Counted from the stretch's first letter, positions 1-9,004 are shown. The stretch: DNA of 64,000 bases from Rhodococcus tukisamuensis NBRC 100609 (GCF_001894985.1 NZ_BCXG01000022.1:26646-90645); one strand, 5' to 3'. The notes: generated by a model not told the origin, from the letters alone. Translations and numbers: made by a program.

Positions 1-2059
1 ACAGCCCGACGAACTTCTCCTCGGGAAAACCGTGCGGGTGCACGCTCTCCGGCAGCAACGCCATCAGGTCCACCACGTTGACCACGCGGACCTGCAGGTG
101 CGGCACCCACACGCGCAGCAGTTCGGCGGCCGCCAGGATCTCCTGGGTCGGCACGTCGCCCGCCGCCGCGAGCACGATGTCGGGCTCGTCCGGCACCCCG
201 GGCACCCGTTCCTCCGTGCCCGCCCAGCCCCACACCGAGGCGCCGGCCGCGCAGTGCTCGTCGGCCTCCTCGAGCGTGAGGTACTGCAGGTGCGGCTGCT
301 TGTCCACGACGATCAGGTTGACGTGGTCGGTGCTGCGCAGGCAGTGGTCGGCGATGGAGAGCAGGGTGTTGGAGTCCGGCGGCAGCCACACCCGCACCAC
401 CTGTGGCGCCAGTGGGATGGCCGCGTCGATCATGCCGGGCCCCTGGTGGCTGAACCCGTTGTGGTCGTTGCGCCAGCAGGTGCTGGTCAGCAGCACGTTC
501 AGCGACGACACCGGCGCCCGCCACCGCAGCTCGGCGGCGTGTTGGAGCCACTTGGTGTGCTGGATCAGCATGGAGACGCTCACCATGGCGAACGCCTCGT
601 AGCTCGCGAAGATCCCGTGCCCGCCGGCCAGCAGGTAGCCCTCGAGCCAGCCCTGGCAGAGGTGCTCGCTGAGCACCTCCATGACCCGGCCGTCCGGCCC
701 TAGTCCGTCGTCGTCCGCCGTCGACGGCAGCTGCCAGCAGCGGTCGGTGACCTCGAACACCGCACCGAGCCGGTTGCTGGCCGTCTCGTCGGGGCAGAAG
801 AGCCGGAACGGGCCGCCGCCGTCGGGGCGGGTGGTGTCGGCGTAGAGGTCCCGCATCAGCTCCCCCAGCACCCGGGTCGTCTCGTGCAGGGTGGTCGCCG
901 GCATGTCGATCTCGAGCGCGTAGCGGGCGAGGTCCGGGATCGCGAGCGGCATCCGCAACCGGCCGCCGTTGGCGTACGGCGTGGCGCCCATGCGCTTGTC
1001 GCCGACCGGCGCCAGCGCCGCCAGTTCCGGAACCAGCGCGCCGGCGGCGTCGAACAGTTCGTCGGGGCGGTAGGAGCGCATCCACTCCTCCAGCAGCGCC
1101 AGGTGGGCGGGATTGTCCCGGACCCCGGACAGCGGCACCTGGTGCGCGCGGTGGGTGCCCTCGATCAGCACCCCGTCCACCGTGTGTGGCCCCGTCCAGC
1201 CCTTGGGCGTGCGCAGCACCACCGCGGGCCACCGTCGGCCGCGGGTGTCGACTCCCGACCGCGCGTCACGCTGGATCTCCGCGATCCTCGCGTGCGCCGA
1301 CGCGACCGCCGCGTCGAGCGCCCGGAACACCGGCCGCGGGTCGTCCCCGGCCACCACGACGGGCGCCCAGCCCTGCCCGGCGAGGTAGGCGCACACGTCG
1401 TCGTCGGAGCTGCGGCCCAGGACGGTCGGGCCGGCGATCTTCGCGCCGTTGAGATGCAGGATCGGCAGCACCGCCCCGTCCCGGCGGGGGTTGAGGAACG
1501 CCGGCAGCTTCCAGGACGCGGACAGCGGGCCGGTCTCGGCCTCGCCGTCGCCGATCACACAGGCCACCAGCAACTCCGGCCGGTCGAACGCCGCCCCGCC
1601 GGCGTGCGCGAGGGCGTACCCGAGTTCCCCGCCCTCGTGGATGCTGCCGGGGGTCTGCACGCTCACGTGGCTCGGGATGCCGCCGGGGGTGGAGAACTGG
1701 CGGCACAGCCGCTGCACCCCCTCGGCGTCGCGGCCGACGTGCGGGTAGACCTCCGAGTAGGTGCCCTCGAGGTAGGTCGATGCCACCAGGGCCGGGCCGC
1801 CGTGCCCGGGTCCGGTCACGTACAGCACGTCCGCGCCCGTCCGCCGGATGTGACGGTTGAGTACCGCGTAGATCGCGGACAGACCCGGGCTGGTCCCCCA
1901 GTGCCCGAGCAGCCGTGGCTTGACGTGCTCGGGTCTGAGCGGGTCGCGCAGCAAGGCGTTGTCCTGCAGGTAGATCTGCGCGACCGTCAGGTAGTTGGCG
2001 GCGTCCCACCACCGCAGGTCCAGGTCGAGCTCGGCGTCGGTGTAGCTCTGGTCTGCCAT
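1..2059 (-). CDS. xfp: Phosphoketolase (xylulose-5-P/fructose-6-P), 3' end cut by window
   Basis: A minus-strand frame open from an ATG at 2059 to the window edge gives 686 residues; the family is usually about 790-800, so roughly 100 C-terminal residues lie outside. Translation begins MADQSYTDAELDLDLRWW and carries family blocks such as HWGTSPGLS, YVTGPGHGGPA, GGIPSHVS and the TPP-binding region VIGDGEAETGPL near residue 180. The enzyme cleaves xylulose-5-phosphate (and/or fructose-6-phosphate) with phosphate to acetyl phosphate plus glyceraldehyde-3-phosphate (or erythrose-4-phosphate), using thiamine diphosphate in the cytoplasm. An AAGGG stretch sits about 8 nt before the start. It appears monocistronic and is divergent from the tRNA-Arg gene. 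Long open frames on the opposite strand here are GC-rich shadows. The family call is firm; which sugar phosphate is preferred cannot be read from sequence. Confidence 0.93.
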   Translation of the reverse strand, partial: MADQSYTDAELDLDLRWWDAANYLTVAQIYLQDNALLRDPLRPEHVKPRLLGHWGTSPGLSAIYAVLNRHIRRTGADVLYVTGPGHGGPALVASTYLEGTYSEVYPHVGRDAEGVQRLCRQFSTPGGIPSHVSVQTPGSIHEGGELGYALAHAGGAAFDRPELLVACVIGDGEAETGPLSASWKLPAFLNPRRDGAVLPILHLNGAKIAGPTVLGRSSDDDVCAYLAGQGWAPVVVAGDDPRPVFRALDAAVASAHARIAEIQRDARSGVDTRGRRWPAVVLRTPKGWTGPHTVDGVLIEGTHRAHQVPLSGVRDNPAHLALLEEWMRSYRPDELFDAAGALVPELAALAPVGDKRMGATPYANGGRLRMPLAIPDLARYALEIDMPATTLHETTRVLGELMRDLYADTTRPDGGGPFRLFCPDETASNRLGAVFEVTDRCWQLPSTADDDGLGPDGRVMEVLSEHLCQGWLEGYLLAGGHGIFASYEAFAMVSVSMLIQHTKWLQHAAELRWRAPVSSLNVLLTSTCWRNDHNGFSHQGPGMIDAAIPLAPQVVRVWLPPDSNTLLSIADHCLRSTDHVNLIVVDKQPHLQYLTLEEADEHCAAGASVWGWAGTEERVPGVPDEPDIVLAAAGDVPTQEILAAAELLRVWVPHLQVRVVNVVDLMALLPESVHPHGFPEEKFVGL

Positions 2060-2279
2060 CGAAGAGACCCTTCGGTATTCGTGGTTGAACCCGTGCTGAT
2101 CACTCTGCGTCACCATTGCGCTGCCGAACCCGCGCCCGCGTCCGTCGAACCGCCGGTTTCTCCCCGCGGGCACCGGGCGCGTACCAGGCACTTTACCCAA
2201 TCCGGGGGTCCAAATATGGATCCGGCGAGTCATGGGTTACGCTAACCCCGCCCAATGGCACGCCGGAAGTTTTCGGCGG
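2060..2279. promoter_or_regulatory. Divergent intergenic region between phosphoketolase and tRNA-Arg
   Basis: There is no supported gene in these 220 bases. The stretch must hold the phosphoketolase promoter (leftward) and the tRNA promoter (rightward). A TTACGCT segment about 35 nt before the tRNA is a reasonable -10 candidate. No clear operator palindrome was seen. Confidence 0.4.
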
Positions 2280-2355
2280 GCCCCCGTAGCTCAGGGGATA
2301 GAGCGTTCGCCTCCGGAGCGAAAGGCCGCAGGTTCGAATCCTGCCGGGGGCACCA
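2280..2355 (+). tRNA. tRNA-Arg (anticodon CCG)
   Basis: The cloverleaf folds with acceptor GCCCCCG pairing CGGGGGC, a D arm with TAGCTCAGGGGATAGAGC, an anticodon stem TTCGC/GCGAA around loop CTCCGGA, and a T arm with GGTTCGAATCC. The anticodon is CCG, reading the arginine codon CGG. Discriminator A is at 2352 and a CCA tail is encoded at 2353-2355. Confidence 0.96.
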
Positions 2356-2368
2356 CCATTTGACGCGG

Positions 2369-2400
2369 GAACCCCGATCCAGGGAACTGGATCGGGGTTC
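2369..2400 (+). terminator. Hairpin terminator after tRNA-Arg
   Basis: A perfect 14-bp inverted repeat (GAACCCCGATCCAG and its complement) encloses a GGAA loop, followed by TTGCGTTTGT. It lies 14 nt after the encoded CCA and also sits just past the 3' end of the convergent LEH-like gene, so it may serve both directions. Confidence 0.8.
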
Positions 2401-2415
2401 TTGCGTTTGTCGGTG

Positions 2416-2787
2416 CTACTGGCCGCCGAGGGCCGCGAGCGGGGCCATGTCAAAGTAGTCCCGCCAGGCCGCGATCTTGCCGTCCTCGTCGACCTCGAAC
2501 ACCCCCATCACCGGCAGTTCGACGGTGTTGCCGTTGATGGTGAACACGTCGGTGCGCTCGTTCATCACCACGCGGCCGGCACTGGTCTGGTGGTGGATCG
2601 TGAACACGATGCCGCCGAACGCCCCGAGGAACCCGGCGAGGAAGTCCTTGATCGCAGGCTTCCCCACCACGGGTTCCATCGGAATGTTGTGGTAGACAGC
2701 GTCTTCGGCGAAGTACTCGGCGAGCGTCTCGGGGTTCGAGTCCGCCCAGCGGGCGCAGAACTCGGTGACGACGGCGTCTGCATCCAT
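2416..2787 (-). CDS. Limonene-1,2-epoxide hydrolase-like / SnoaL-like NTF2-fold protein
   Basis: This is a 123-residue protein of the compact NTF2-like cone fold. It has an N-terminal helix (VVTEFCARWADSNPETLAEYF), then strands carrying NERTDVF (R78, D80) and WRDYFD (W108-D113). An Arg-x-Asp pair plus a later Asp in WRDY matches the Asp-Arg-Asp triad of limonene-1,2-epoxide hydrolases, so hydrolysis of an epoxide or related small hydrophobic substrate is plausible. Many SnoaL-like relatives are isomerases or have no known reaction. It is the last minus-strand gene after the F420-dependent oxidoreductase (81-nt gap). Fold assignment is confident, enzymatic role is not. Confidence 0.75.
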   Translation of the reverse strand: MDADAVVTEFCARWADSNPETLAEYFAEDAVYHNIPMEPVVGKPAIKDFLAGFLGAFGGIVFTIHHQTSAGRVVMNERTDVFTINGNTVELPVMGVFEVDEDGKIAAWRDYFDMAPLAALGGQ

Positions 2788-2868
2788 GGATGCTCCTAGC
2801 GTGGGTGCGACTCGGCGCGGATCGGACGCGGCCCCGGTCGGGCGCGTCGGCGCCGGGTCCTCACACTC

Positions 2869-3933
2869 TCACGCGGGCCCGGAGACCAGGCCCGGTTTCG
2901 GCGCCGCTGCGCCGGTCTGGAGGTCGGCGACCACCCGCGCCATCTGCGGGTCACGGTCCGGGTCCGCGGGCAGCGTCAGGGTGACCCCGTCCGCCAACCC
3001 GGCCACCCGGCGGCGGACGGCCTCGGCCAGCTCCGGGTAGCGCGCGGTGGGCAGCATCGCGTCGAGCACGTCGTCGGTGACCACCTCCCGCAGCTCGGAC
3101 CACGAGTCGCGCCGGACCATCCGGGCCAGCGGCTCACGCAGGTGTCCGAGACCGCACCGCACCAGCTCCTGGTGGTAGGCCGGCGTCGAGTAGAGGAAGG
3201 CGAAGAGCCGGCGCTGGCGTTCCCGCTCGCGGTCCACCTCGGCTTCCGTCTCGCCGGTGATCACCTGCACGCCCGCGACGAGTTCGAGGTCGGCGAGGGT
3301 TCGGCCGGCGGACGCGGCACCGGCGCCCAGCGCGGGCCGGCAGTCGGACTCGAGGTACTGCGGGCTGGAGTTGGTGGGGTGGGTGATGAAGCCGTCGGCC
3401 AGTTCCCCTGCCACCGTGCACATCCGGCGCCCCACCCCGCCCAGGTAGACGGGCGGTGTCGGGGTCTGCGCGTCGGGTCCCGGGTTGAAGTACGGCTGCA
3501 TCCGCCGGAAGCGGTAGTGCTCGCCGTCGAAGACCGTCAGCTCGCCGGTCCGGAAGGTCTCGAACGCCGCGTGCACCACCCGCACGTACTCGGCCATCCG
3601 CGCGGCGGGCGCCGACCACGGCATCGCGTACCGCTCCTCGATGTTCTGCCGCACCTGGCAGCCGAGGCCCAGTTGGAAGCGGCCGCCGGAGAGCCGTGAG
3701 AGGTCCCACGCGGTGTACGCGGTCAGCAGCGGGCTGCGGACGAAGGCCAGCGCGACGGAGGTGCGGACCACGATCCGCTCGGTCGCCTGCAGGGCCTGCA
3801 GGGCCAGCATGAACGGGTCGTGCACGGTCTCGGAGACGTGCAACCCGTCGTAGCCCGCCGCCTCCGCGCGCCGCGCGTAGGCGCCGATGTCCGCCAGTCC
3901 GAGCCTCGGGTCCGTGCCCGTGTACACCTTCAC
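2869..3933 (-). CDS. F420-dependent LLM-class oxidoreductase (TIGR03617-like)
   Basis: This is a 354-residue luciferase-like monooxygenase-fold protein. I chose the GTG at 3933 because homology begins at VKVYTGTDPRLGL; the frame stays open upstream into cysQ DNA but that part is arginine/proline-rich shadow sequence. Seen features are HVSETVHDPF, the RIVVRTSVALAFVRSP strand and RFQLGLGCQV, typical of the F420-binding branch (MSMEG_2256 type). Such enzymes transfer hydride from reduced F420 to unknown substrates. It starts 44 nt after the cysQ stop and is followed by the LEH-like gene, so it may be a distal member of the cys transcript. Substrate is unknown. Confidence 0.82.
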   Translation of the reverse strand: MKVYTGTDPRLGLADIGAYARRAEAAGYDGLHVSETVHDPFMLALQALQATERIVVRTSVALAFVRSPLLTAYTAWDLSRLSGGRFQLGLGCQVRQNIEERYAMPWSAPAARMAEYVRVVHAAFETFRTGELTVFDGEHYRFRRMQPYFNPGPDAQTPTPPVYLGGVGRRMCTVAGELADGFITHPTNSSPQYLESDCRPALGAGAASAGRTLADLELVAGVQVITGETEAEVDRERERQRRLFAFLYSTPAYHQELVRCGLGHLREPLARMVRRDSWSELREVVTDDVLDAMLPTARYPELAEAVRRRVAGLADGVTLTLPADPDRDPQMARVVADLQTGAAAPKPGLVSGPA

Positions 3934-3977
3934 CCGACAGTTGTACCCGAGGCGGACCCGGACCCGAGGCGCCGTGG

Positions 3978-5090
3978 TCAGCGCAGCGGTTCGATGATCG
4001 CGGTGATCGCCGCGATCGCCGCGCCCGAGATCGCGAAGTGCTCGGTGATCGACACCGTGAGCGTGCCCTCGCCGGAGCGCATGTCGAGCAGGAAGCGGGC
4101 CACCACCTGGGCGCCCCACTCGTTCAGCTGGAGGTCCCGGATCCCGGTGATCGGCTCGTACTGGTGACCGTGCTCGAGCTCGTACCGGATCTCCTCACCG
4201 CTGCTGCCGGTGCGCTGGCCGTTCTCCACCCGGAGGCAGTTCTCCGCCAACCGCACCTTCGAGGCGTCGTGGGTGACGAGCGAGTCCAGGTACTCGCGGA
4301 CCAGCGCCACCGACTGGCTGCCCGCCGCCGCGGTGAGCGTCGCAATCTCGCCCAGCAGCGTGCCCGCCACCTCGGGGCGGCAGATGAGCAGGTCCGGCAG
4401 GTAGGGACGGGTCTCGTTGTAGCGCAGCGCACTACCGTCCACCCGGGAACAGTGCAGCCCGGCCGCCTGGGCAACGCCGACCGGCGCAGCGGAGTCCCAC
4501 TCCCACTGCCCGCCGGCGTGCACGTACGCGTCCGCCTCTCCGCGCAGCACCGCCATCGCCTTCGCACCCGCCGAGCCCATCGGGACCAGCTCGGCATCGA
4601 CGCGGTGGGCCAGCTCCGTGACGAATGCGGGTGGGCGGCTGCCGCTCACCAGGATTCGGAGCGGCCCGGGCGCGCGCTCGGCGAGGCCGACCGCGCCGGA
4701 GGTGTACACCGCACCCAGTGCGGGCTGCGCCACCGCCGCCTCGGTGATCCCGCGGCCACGCTCCCACAGCGCCACGTGCACGGCCCAGTCGTCGCGGCCC
4801 GGCAGCCCGTACTCCTTGGAGCCGTCGAGGGGGTCGATGATCCACACGCGATCCCGGTCGAGTCGCGCCAGGTCGTCGGCCGACTCCTCGGAGAGCACGG
4901 CGTCGGCGGGACGCCCCTCCGCGAGGAGGTCGAGGAGCAAGGTGTTGGCCTCCTTGTCCCCACGCCTCCCCAGCTCCCGCGCCTGGGCCGGGTCGAGTGG
5001 GGTGGAGCCGAGCTCCCCGGCACGGATCTCGGTCAGCAGCTCACCCGCACGGGCGGCCAGGTCGGCGGCAAATTCGGCGTCGGCGTTCAT
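3978..5090 (-). CDS. cysQ: CysQ 3'(2'),5'-bisphosphate nucleotidase with extra C-terminal NTF2-like domain
   Basis: The ATG at 5090 overlaps the cysNC stop as ATGA, implying translational coupling. Residues 1 to about 250 are an IMPase-superfamily phosphatase: E69 (LSEES), the DPLDGS signature with D86 and D89, and WEWDSAAP with D199. CysQ hydrolyses PAP (adenosine 3',5'-bisphosphate), the by-product of PAPS-dependent sulfation, to AMP, relieving product inhibition. The protein is 370 residues, whereas actinobacterial CysQ is usually 250-270. The extra ~110 residues ([44 protein letters not shown]) resemble the DUF8021/NTF2-like family. No stop or good internal start separates the parts, so it reads as a true fusion. 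Phosphatase assignment is strong; the tail's role is unknown. Confidence 0.88.
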   Translation of the reverse strand: MNADAEFAADLAARAGELLTEIRAGELGSTPLDPAQARELGRRGDKEANTLLLDLLAEGRPADAVLSEESADDLARLDRDRVWIIDPLDGSKEYGLPGRDDWAVHVALWERGRGITEAAVAQPALGAVYTSGAVGLAERAPGPLRILVSGSRPPAFVTELAHRVDAELVPMGSAGAKAMAVLRGEADAYVHAGGQWEWDSAAPVGVAQAAGLHCSRVDGSALRYNETRPYLPDLLICRPEVAGTLLGEIATLTAAAGSQSVALVREYLDSLVTHDASKVRLAENCLRVENGQRTGSSGEEIRYELEHGHQYEPITGIRDLQLNEWGAQVVARFLLDMRSGEGTLTVSITEHFAISGAAIAAITAIIEPLR

Positions 5091-6949
5091 ATCGAAAGAT
5101 ATTCCACGATCCGCACGGCCTGCGCAGCCGGATCGCCGTCCTCGGGCGTCAGCACCAGTTCGGCGTGCTCGGGCCGCTCGTACGGGTCGTCGACTCCGGT
5201 GAAACCGGTGATCTCCCCCGCCCTCGCCTTGGCGTACATGCCCTTCGGGTCCCGGGCCTCGCACTGCTCGATCGGGGTGTCGACGAAGACCTCGACGAAC
5301 GGGATCCCGGCCGCCTCGTGCTGGGCCCGCACCCGGTCTCGGTCCTCCCGGTAGGGACTGATCAGCGAGGCCACCGCGATCACTCCCGCGTCCGCGAGCA
5401 GCTGCGCCACCTCCCCCACCCGGCGGACGTTCTCGGCCCGGTCGTCGGCGCTGAATCCGAGGTCCGAGTTGAGTCCGTGCCGGAGGTTGTCTCCGTCGAG
5501 CCGGTAGGCCGGCACCCCGGCCGCGACCAGTCGACGTTCGAGTTCCACGGCGACGGTGGACTTCCCCGACGCCGACAGTCCGGTCAACCAGACGGTGGCA
5601 CCGCGGGTGGCCCGCTCCTCGCGGGAGACCGCGGCGGAGTGCCACACCACCTTCGACTCCTTGAGCGTCGGCCCGGTGATCATCCCGGCCGCGACGGTCG
5701 CGCCGGTGGCCTCGTCGACCAGGATGAAGCTGCCGGTGACGCGGTTGCGGCGGTACGGGTCGAACAGCAACGGCTGCTGCGTCTTGAGCTGCACGCGGCC
5801 GATCTCGTTGAGCTGCAGGCGGTCCGCGGACTCGTCGCGGTGCAGGGTGTTGACGTCGAGCCGGTAGTCCAGGCTCACCACCTGCGCCTTGGTGGACCGG
5901 GTGGTGTGCAGCAACGAGTACCGCGCGTTCTCGCTCAGTGCCGACTGCTCGGTGAGCCAGCAGACCATCGCGTCGACCTCCTGGCCGACGAGGGGGCGGT
6001 TGTTCGGCCGGCACAGCATGTCGCCGCGGCCGATGTCGATGTCGTCGGCGAGCTGGACGCAGACGGCCGACGGCGCGAACGCCTCCTCGACCGGCACCCC
6101 GCCCGGACCGTAGACGGCCGCGACGGTGGACGTGAAGCCGGACGGCAGCACCATCACCTCGTCGCCCGCCTTGAACACGCCGCTGGCGACGGTGCCCGCG
6201 TAGCCGCGGAAGTCATGCAGCGCGGCGTCGGTCTGCTGCTGCGGGCGGATGACGTACTGGACCGGGAAGCGCGCGTCGATCAGGTTGCGGTCCGAGGCGA
6301 TGTGCACCTCCTCGAGGTGGTGCAGCAGCGACGAGCCCTCGTACCAGGGCATGTTCTCGGTGCGGGTGACGATGTTGTCGCCCTTGAGCGCGGAGACCGG
6401 GACGAAGGTGAGGTCGTGGATGTCCAGCTTGATCGCGAACTGCCGGAACTCCTCCTTGATCTCCTCGAAGCGCTCCTGCGACCAGTCGACCAGGTCCATC
6501 TTGTTCACGCACAGCACCAGGTGCGGGATGCCGAGCAGGGTGGAGAGGAACGCGTGCCGCCGGGTCTGTTCGAGCACGCCCTTGCGCGCGTCGACCAGGA
6601 TCAGCGCGAGATCCGCGGTGGACGCGCCGGTCACCATGTTGCGGGTGTACTGCTCGTGTCCGGGGGTGTCGGCGACGATGAACTTGCGGCGCGGCGTGGC
6701 GAAGTAGCGGTGTGCGACGTCGATGGTGATGCCCTGCTCGCGTTCGGCGCGGAGGCCGTCGGTGAGCAGCGCCAGGTCGGCGTACTCGTCGCCGCGGGCG
6801 CGGCTGGTGCGCTCGACGGCCTCGAGCTGGTCCTCGAAGATCGACTTGGAGTCGTAGAGCAGCCGACCGATCAGCGTGGACTTGCCGTCGTCGACACTGC
6901 CCGCGGTGGCCACCCGGAGCAGCTGGAGTTGATGCTGGGACTGCGCCAT
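5087..6949 (-). CDS. cysNC: Bifunctional sulfate adenylyltransferase subunit 1 / adenylylsulfate kinase
   Basis: This is a 620-residue fusion. The N-terminal GTPase (CysN) has P-loop GSVDDGKST at residues 17-25, switch [14 protein letters not shown] and EF-Tu-like beta-barrel domains. The C-terminal APS kinase (CysC) has its own P-loop GLSASGKST near residue 455 and the APS-binding [12 protein letters not shown] segment. CysN with CysD makes APS from ATP and sulfate, driven by GTP; CysC phosphorylates APS to PAPS. Start and stop overlap the neighbours (TGATG with cysD, ATGA with cysQ), giving a tightly coupled cysD-cysNC-cysQ operon. Fusion of N and C is normal in mycolic-acid actinobacteria. 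Confidence 0.97.
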   Translation of the reverse strand: MAQSQHQLQLLRVATAGSVDDGKSTLIGRLLYDSKSIFEDQLEAVERTSRARGDEYADLALLTDGLRAEREQGITIDVAHRYFATPRRKFIVADTPGHEQYTRNMVTGASTADLALILVDARKGVLEQTRRHAFLSTLLGIPHLVLCVNKMDLVDWSQERFEEIKEEFRQFAIKLDIHDLTFVPVSALKGDNIVTRTENMPWYEGSSLLHHLEEVHIASDRNLIDARFPVQYVIRPQQQTDAALHDFRGYAGTVASGVFKAGDEVMVLPSGFTSTVAAVYGPGGVPVEEAFAPSAVCVQLADDIDIGRGDMLCRPNNRPLVGQEVDAMVCWLTEQSALSENARYSLLHTTRSTKAQVVSLDYRLDVNTLHRDESADRLQLNEIGRVQLKTQQPLLFDPYRRNRVTGSFILVDEATGATVAAGMITGPTLKESKVVWHSAAVSREERATRGATVWLTGLSASGKSTVAVELERRLVAAGVPAYRLDGDNLRHGLNSDLGFSADDRAENVRRVGEVAQLLADAGVIAVASLISPYREDRDRVRAQHEAAGIPFVEVFVDTPIEQCEARDPKGMYAKARAGEITGFTGVDDPYERPEHAELVLTPEDGDPAAQAVRIVEYLSI

Positions 6950-7875
6950 CAGAAGTACCCCTCCTTCTTGCGGTCTTCCATCCCGGCCTCGGAGATGCGG
7001 TCGTCGGCGCGGGTGGCGCCGCGCTCGGTGATGCGGCTGGCGGCCACCTCGGTGACCACCTCGGCCGCGGTGGCCGCCGAGGACTCGACACAGCCGGTGC
7101 AGGTGGCGTCGCCGACGGTGCGGAAGCGGACCAGCTCGTCGCGGGCCTCCTCACCGGGCAGCAGCGTCAGGAAACGGGTCTGCGCCAACAGCATTCCGTC
7201 GCGCTCGACCACCGGCCGGCGGTGCGCGTAGTAGATCGACGGCAGCGCGATGTCCTCCTCGAGGATGTACTGCCAGATGTCGAGTTCGGTCCAGTTGGAG
7301 ATCGGGAACACCCGGATGTGCTCGCCCTTGCGGTGCCGGCCGTTGTAGAGGTTCCACAGCTCGGGACGCTGCGCGCGCGGGTCCCACTGCCCGAATTCGT
7401 CGCGGAAGCTGAACACTCGCTCCTTGGCCCGTGCCTTCTCCTCGTCCCGGCGGGCGCCACCGAAGACCGCGTCGTAGCCGTTCTCCCGGATCCCCCGCAG
7501 CAGGGTGTGGGTCTGCAGCCGGTTGCGGCTGGCCCGCGGACCGGTCTCCTCCACCACGCCGCCGGAGTCGATGTCGTCCTGCACCCCGGCGACCACCAGT
7601 CGCAGCCCGAGTCGCTCGACCGTCTCGTCCCGGAACGCGATCACCTCGTCGAAGTTGTGCCCGGTGTCGACGTGCATCACCGGGAAGGGCAGCGGCGCCG
7701 GCCAGAAGGCCTTGGCCGCGAGGTGCAGCATCACCACCGAGTCCTTGCCCCCGGAGAACAGGAGCGCAGGCCGCTCGAAGGTGGCCGCCACCTCCCGGAA
7801 TATGTGCACCGACTCCGCCTCGAGCGCACCCAGATGGGTGAGCTCGTAGGCCGGTGGGGAGTGGAGGGTTGTCAT
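6949..7875 (-). CDS. cysD: Sulfate adenylyltransferase subunit 2
   Basis: This is a 308-residue PAPS-reductase/ATP-PPase-fold protein; the ATG at 7875 (MTTLHSPPAYELTHL) is chosen over the longer open frame. PP-loop motif SGGKDSVVML lies near residue 42, followed by HVDTGHNFDE, GARRDEEKARAKER and PISNWTELDIW, all diagnostic of CysD. It catalyses adenylyl transfer from ATP to sulfate in complex with CysN. It is first in the cys operon; its upstream region holds a KstR-type palindrome and a GTACA palindrome that are repeated in mirror orientation upstream of the gene at 9027. Confidence 0.97.
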   Translation of the reverse strand: MTTLHSPPAYELTHLGALEAESVHIFREVAATFERPALLFSGGKDSVVMLHLAAKAFWPAPLPFPVMHVDTGHNFDEVIAFRDETVERLGLRLVVAGVQDDIDSGGVVEETGPRASRNRLQTHTLLRGIRENGYDAVFGGARRDEEKARAKERVFSFRDEFGQWDPRAQRPELWNLYNGRHRKGEHIRVFPISNWTELDIWQYILEEDIALPSIYYAHRRPVVERDGMLLAQTRFLTLLPGEEARDELVRFRTVGDATCTGCVESSAATAAEVVTEVAASRITERGATRADDRISEAGMEDRKKEGYF

Positions 7876-7909
7876 GTGCGGCTCCTCGACTGGACCGGAT
7901 CCCGGCATC

Positions 7910-7925
7910 GGTACATTTTTGTACC
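7910..7925. promoter_or_regulatory. GTACA palindrome upstream of cysD
   Basis: GGTACATTTTTGTACC consists of perfect 6-bp arms with a 4-nt spacer, 35-50 nt before the cysD start. A near-identical copy occurs at 8989-9004 at a similar distance (23-38 nt) before the divergent DUF1214 gene. It is probably an operator, and the IclR protein encoded between the two copies is the obvious candidate binder (inference). Confidence 0.6.
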
Positions 7926-7958
7926 GGCCCGGTTCGAAACTGAAGTCTGCGCCGACAA

Positions 7959-7972
7959 TAGAACGCGTTCTA
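7959..7972. promoter_or_regulatory. KstR-type operator upstream of cysD
   Basis: TAGAACGCGTTCTA is a perfect palindrome and fits the published KstR consensus TnnAACnnGTTnnA (cholesterol-catabolism repressor). It lies 84-97 nt before cysD and overlaps the iclR stop codon. The flanking CCGACAA is also shared with the mirror copy at 8944-8957. Confidence 0.65.
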
Positions 7973-8932
7973 GGCCGGGTCAATCCCCTCCCGCACACTC
8001 GCGCGCTCGCGCCGGTCGGGCCATCGCCCGCCGACCTCGGCGGTCACGGCATCCGCGGCCGCGGCCAGCGCCTTCCCCCTGCGCGCAATCTCGGAGCCGG
8101 TGATCGACCCACCCACGTCCAGCGTCAGCACCAGCGCCTGACGTCCGTCCGCGTCGTAGACGGGCGCGGCGATCAGGCTCACCGGATGCTCTGCGTCGGA
8201 GGACATCTCACGACCGAGGTACACGCGCTCACCCAGGTTCGACACCATCTCGCCGAGCAGCTCACGAATCTCCGACGGCAGGTCGTGACCCGCGACGCCC
8301 TGCATGAGGGAGAAGAGCCGGCGGCCCATCGACGTCAACCGCTCGACGAGATAGCCCGCGTCACGGCAGTCCTCGACCACCTCTCGCAGCAGGTCACGGT
8401 CGAGCACCACGGGCAGCGTGGGCTCGCGCCGCAGCCACGCCTCGAGTTCCTCGTCGGCGCCCCACAGCACGTACATCAGCCCGACCGGTGGCGCGAAGGG
8501 GTACGCCTGGCCCACCTTGACCGTCATCCGACCGACCTTCACGCCGTCCGGCACCGCCACCTCGACGATCATGACCCGGTCCCCGACCACCGCGGACGCC
8601 GTGCAGACGGACCCGAACTCGGCGGCGAGACGGTCGAGCTGCGCCCGCGCGATCGGCCCGACCGCGAACCCGCGCTGCGCCGCCCGACCCGCCGCGATCA
8701 GGGCGGGGCCGAGCCCGTAGGTCTTGGCGCCGGAATCCCGGGTCAGGTATCCCCCGCCGACCAGCGCCGAGACGATGCCCAGGCAGGTCGGCTTGCTGAT
8801 CCCGAGGGCCCGCGCGAGCTCCGAGAGCCCGAACCGCTGATCCGGGCGGGCGACCAGGTAGTCAAGCACGGCCATCACCCGCTCGGTGGGCGGCGAGCGA
8901 CGCCCGGCGACGGCATCCGGTTCGGCAGCCAT
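7970..8932 (-). CDS. IclR-family transcriptional regulator
   Basis: This is a 320-residue regulator. The ATG at 8932 is preceded by AAGGAG at good spacing; earlier in-frame starts run through the divergent promoter and are rejected. Residues about 15-75 form the winged HTH (RVMAVLDYLVARPDQRFGLSELARALGISKPTCLGIVSAL), and the rest is the IclR effector-binding GAF-like domain. It sits between two outward-facing operons, cysD (left) and DUF1214-SDR-sulfotransferase (right), each with the same palindrome pair. The operator 12-25 nt before its own start suggests that the promoter is shared with the rightward operon. Ligand unknown; a steroid or acyl-CoA metabolite is possible given the KstR-type sites. 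Confidence 0.88.
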   Translation of the reverse strand: MAAEPDAVAGRRSPPTERVMAVLDYLVARPDQRFGLSELARALGISKPTCLGIVSALVGGGYLTRDSGAKTYGLGPALIAAGRAAQRGFAVGPIARAQLDRLAAEFGSVCTASAVVGDRVMIVEVAVPDGVKVGRMTVKVGQAYPFAPPVGLMYVLWGADEELEAWLRREPTLPVVLDRDLLREVVEDCRDAGYLVERLTSMGRRLFSLMQGVAGHDLPSEIRELLGEMVSNLGERVYLGREMSSDAEHPVSLIAAPVYDADGRQALVLTLDVGGSITGSEIARRGKALAAAADAVTAEVGGRWPDRRERASVREGIDPA

Positions 8933-8943
8933 TGACCACTCCT

Positions 8944-8957
8944 TAGAACACGTTCTA
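8944..8957. promoter_or_regulatory. KstR-type operator between iclR and the DUF1214 operon
   Basis: TAGAACACGTTCTA fits TnnAACnnGTTnnA and is the mirror copy of the site at 7959-7972; the adjoining TTGTCGG is shared too. It lies 12-25 nt before iclR and 70-83 nt before the gene at 9027. Confidence 0.68.
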
Positions 8958-8988
8958 TTGTCGGACCATCGCAGGTCCCTACCACGTA

Positions 8989-9004
8989 GGTACATATTTG
9001 TACC
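8989..9004. promoter_or_regulatory. GTACA palindrome upstream of the DUF1214 operon
   Basis: GGTACATATTTGTACC has perfect 6-bp arms and differs from the 7910 copy only inside the spacer. It is 23-38 nt before the GTG start at 9027, a position where bound protein would meet RNA polymerase. Confidence 0.6.

Noticed and set aside
884..2245. Long plus-strand open frame opposite phosphoketolase (453 codons), and similar plus-strand frames at 32-703
   Set aside because: Arginine/histidine-rich composition, no family motifs, and exact overlap with the well-supported minus-strand phosphoketolase; typical GC-rich antisense shadow.
2193..2453. Minus-strand frame containing a GRIRTCGLSLRR-like segment
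   Set aside because: This is the translated antisense strand of the tRNA-Arg gene, a well-known false protein.
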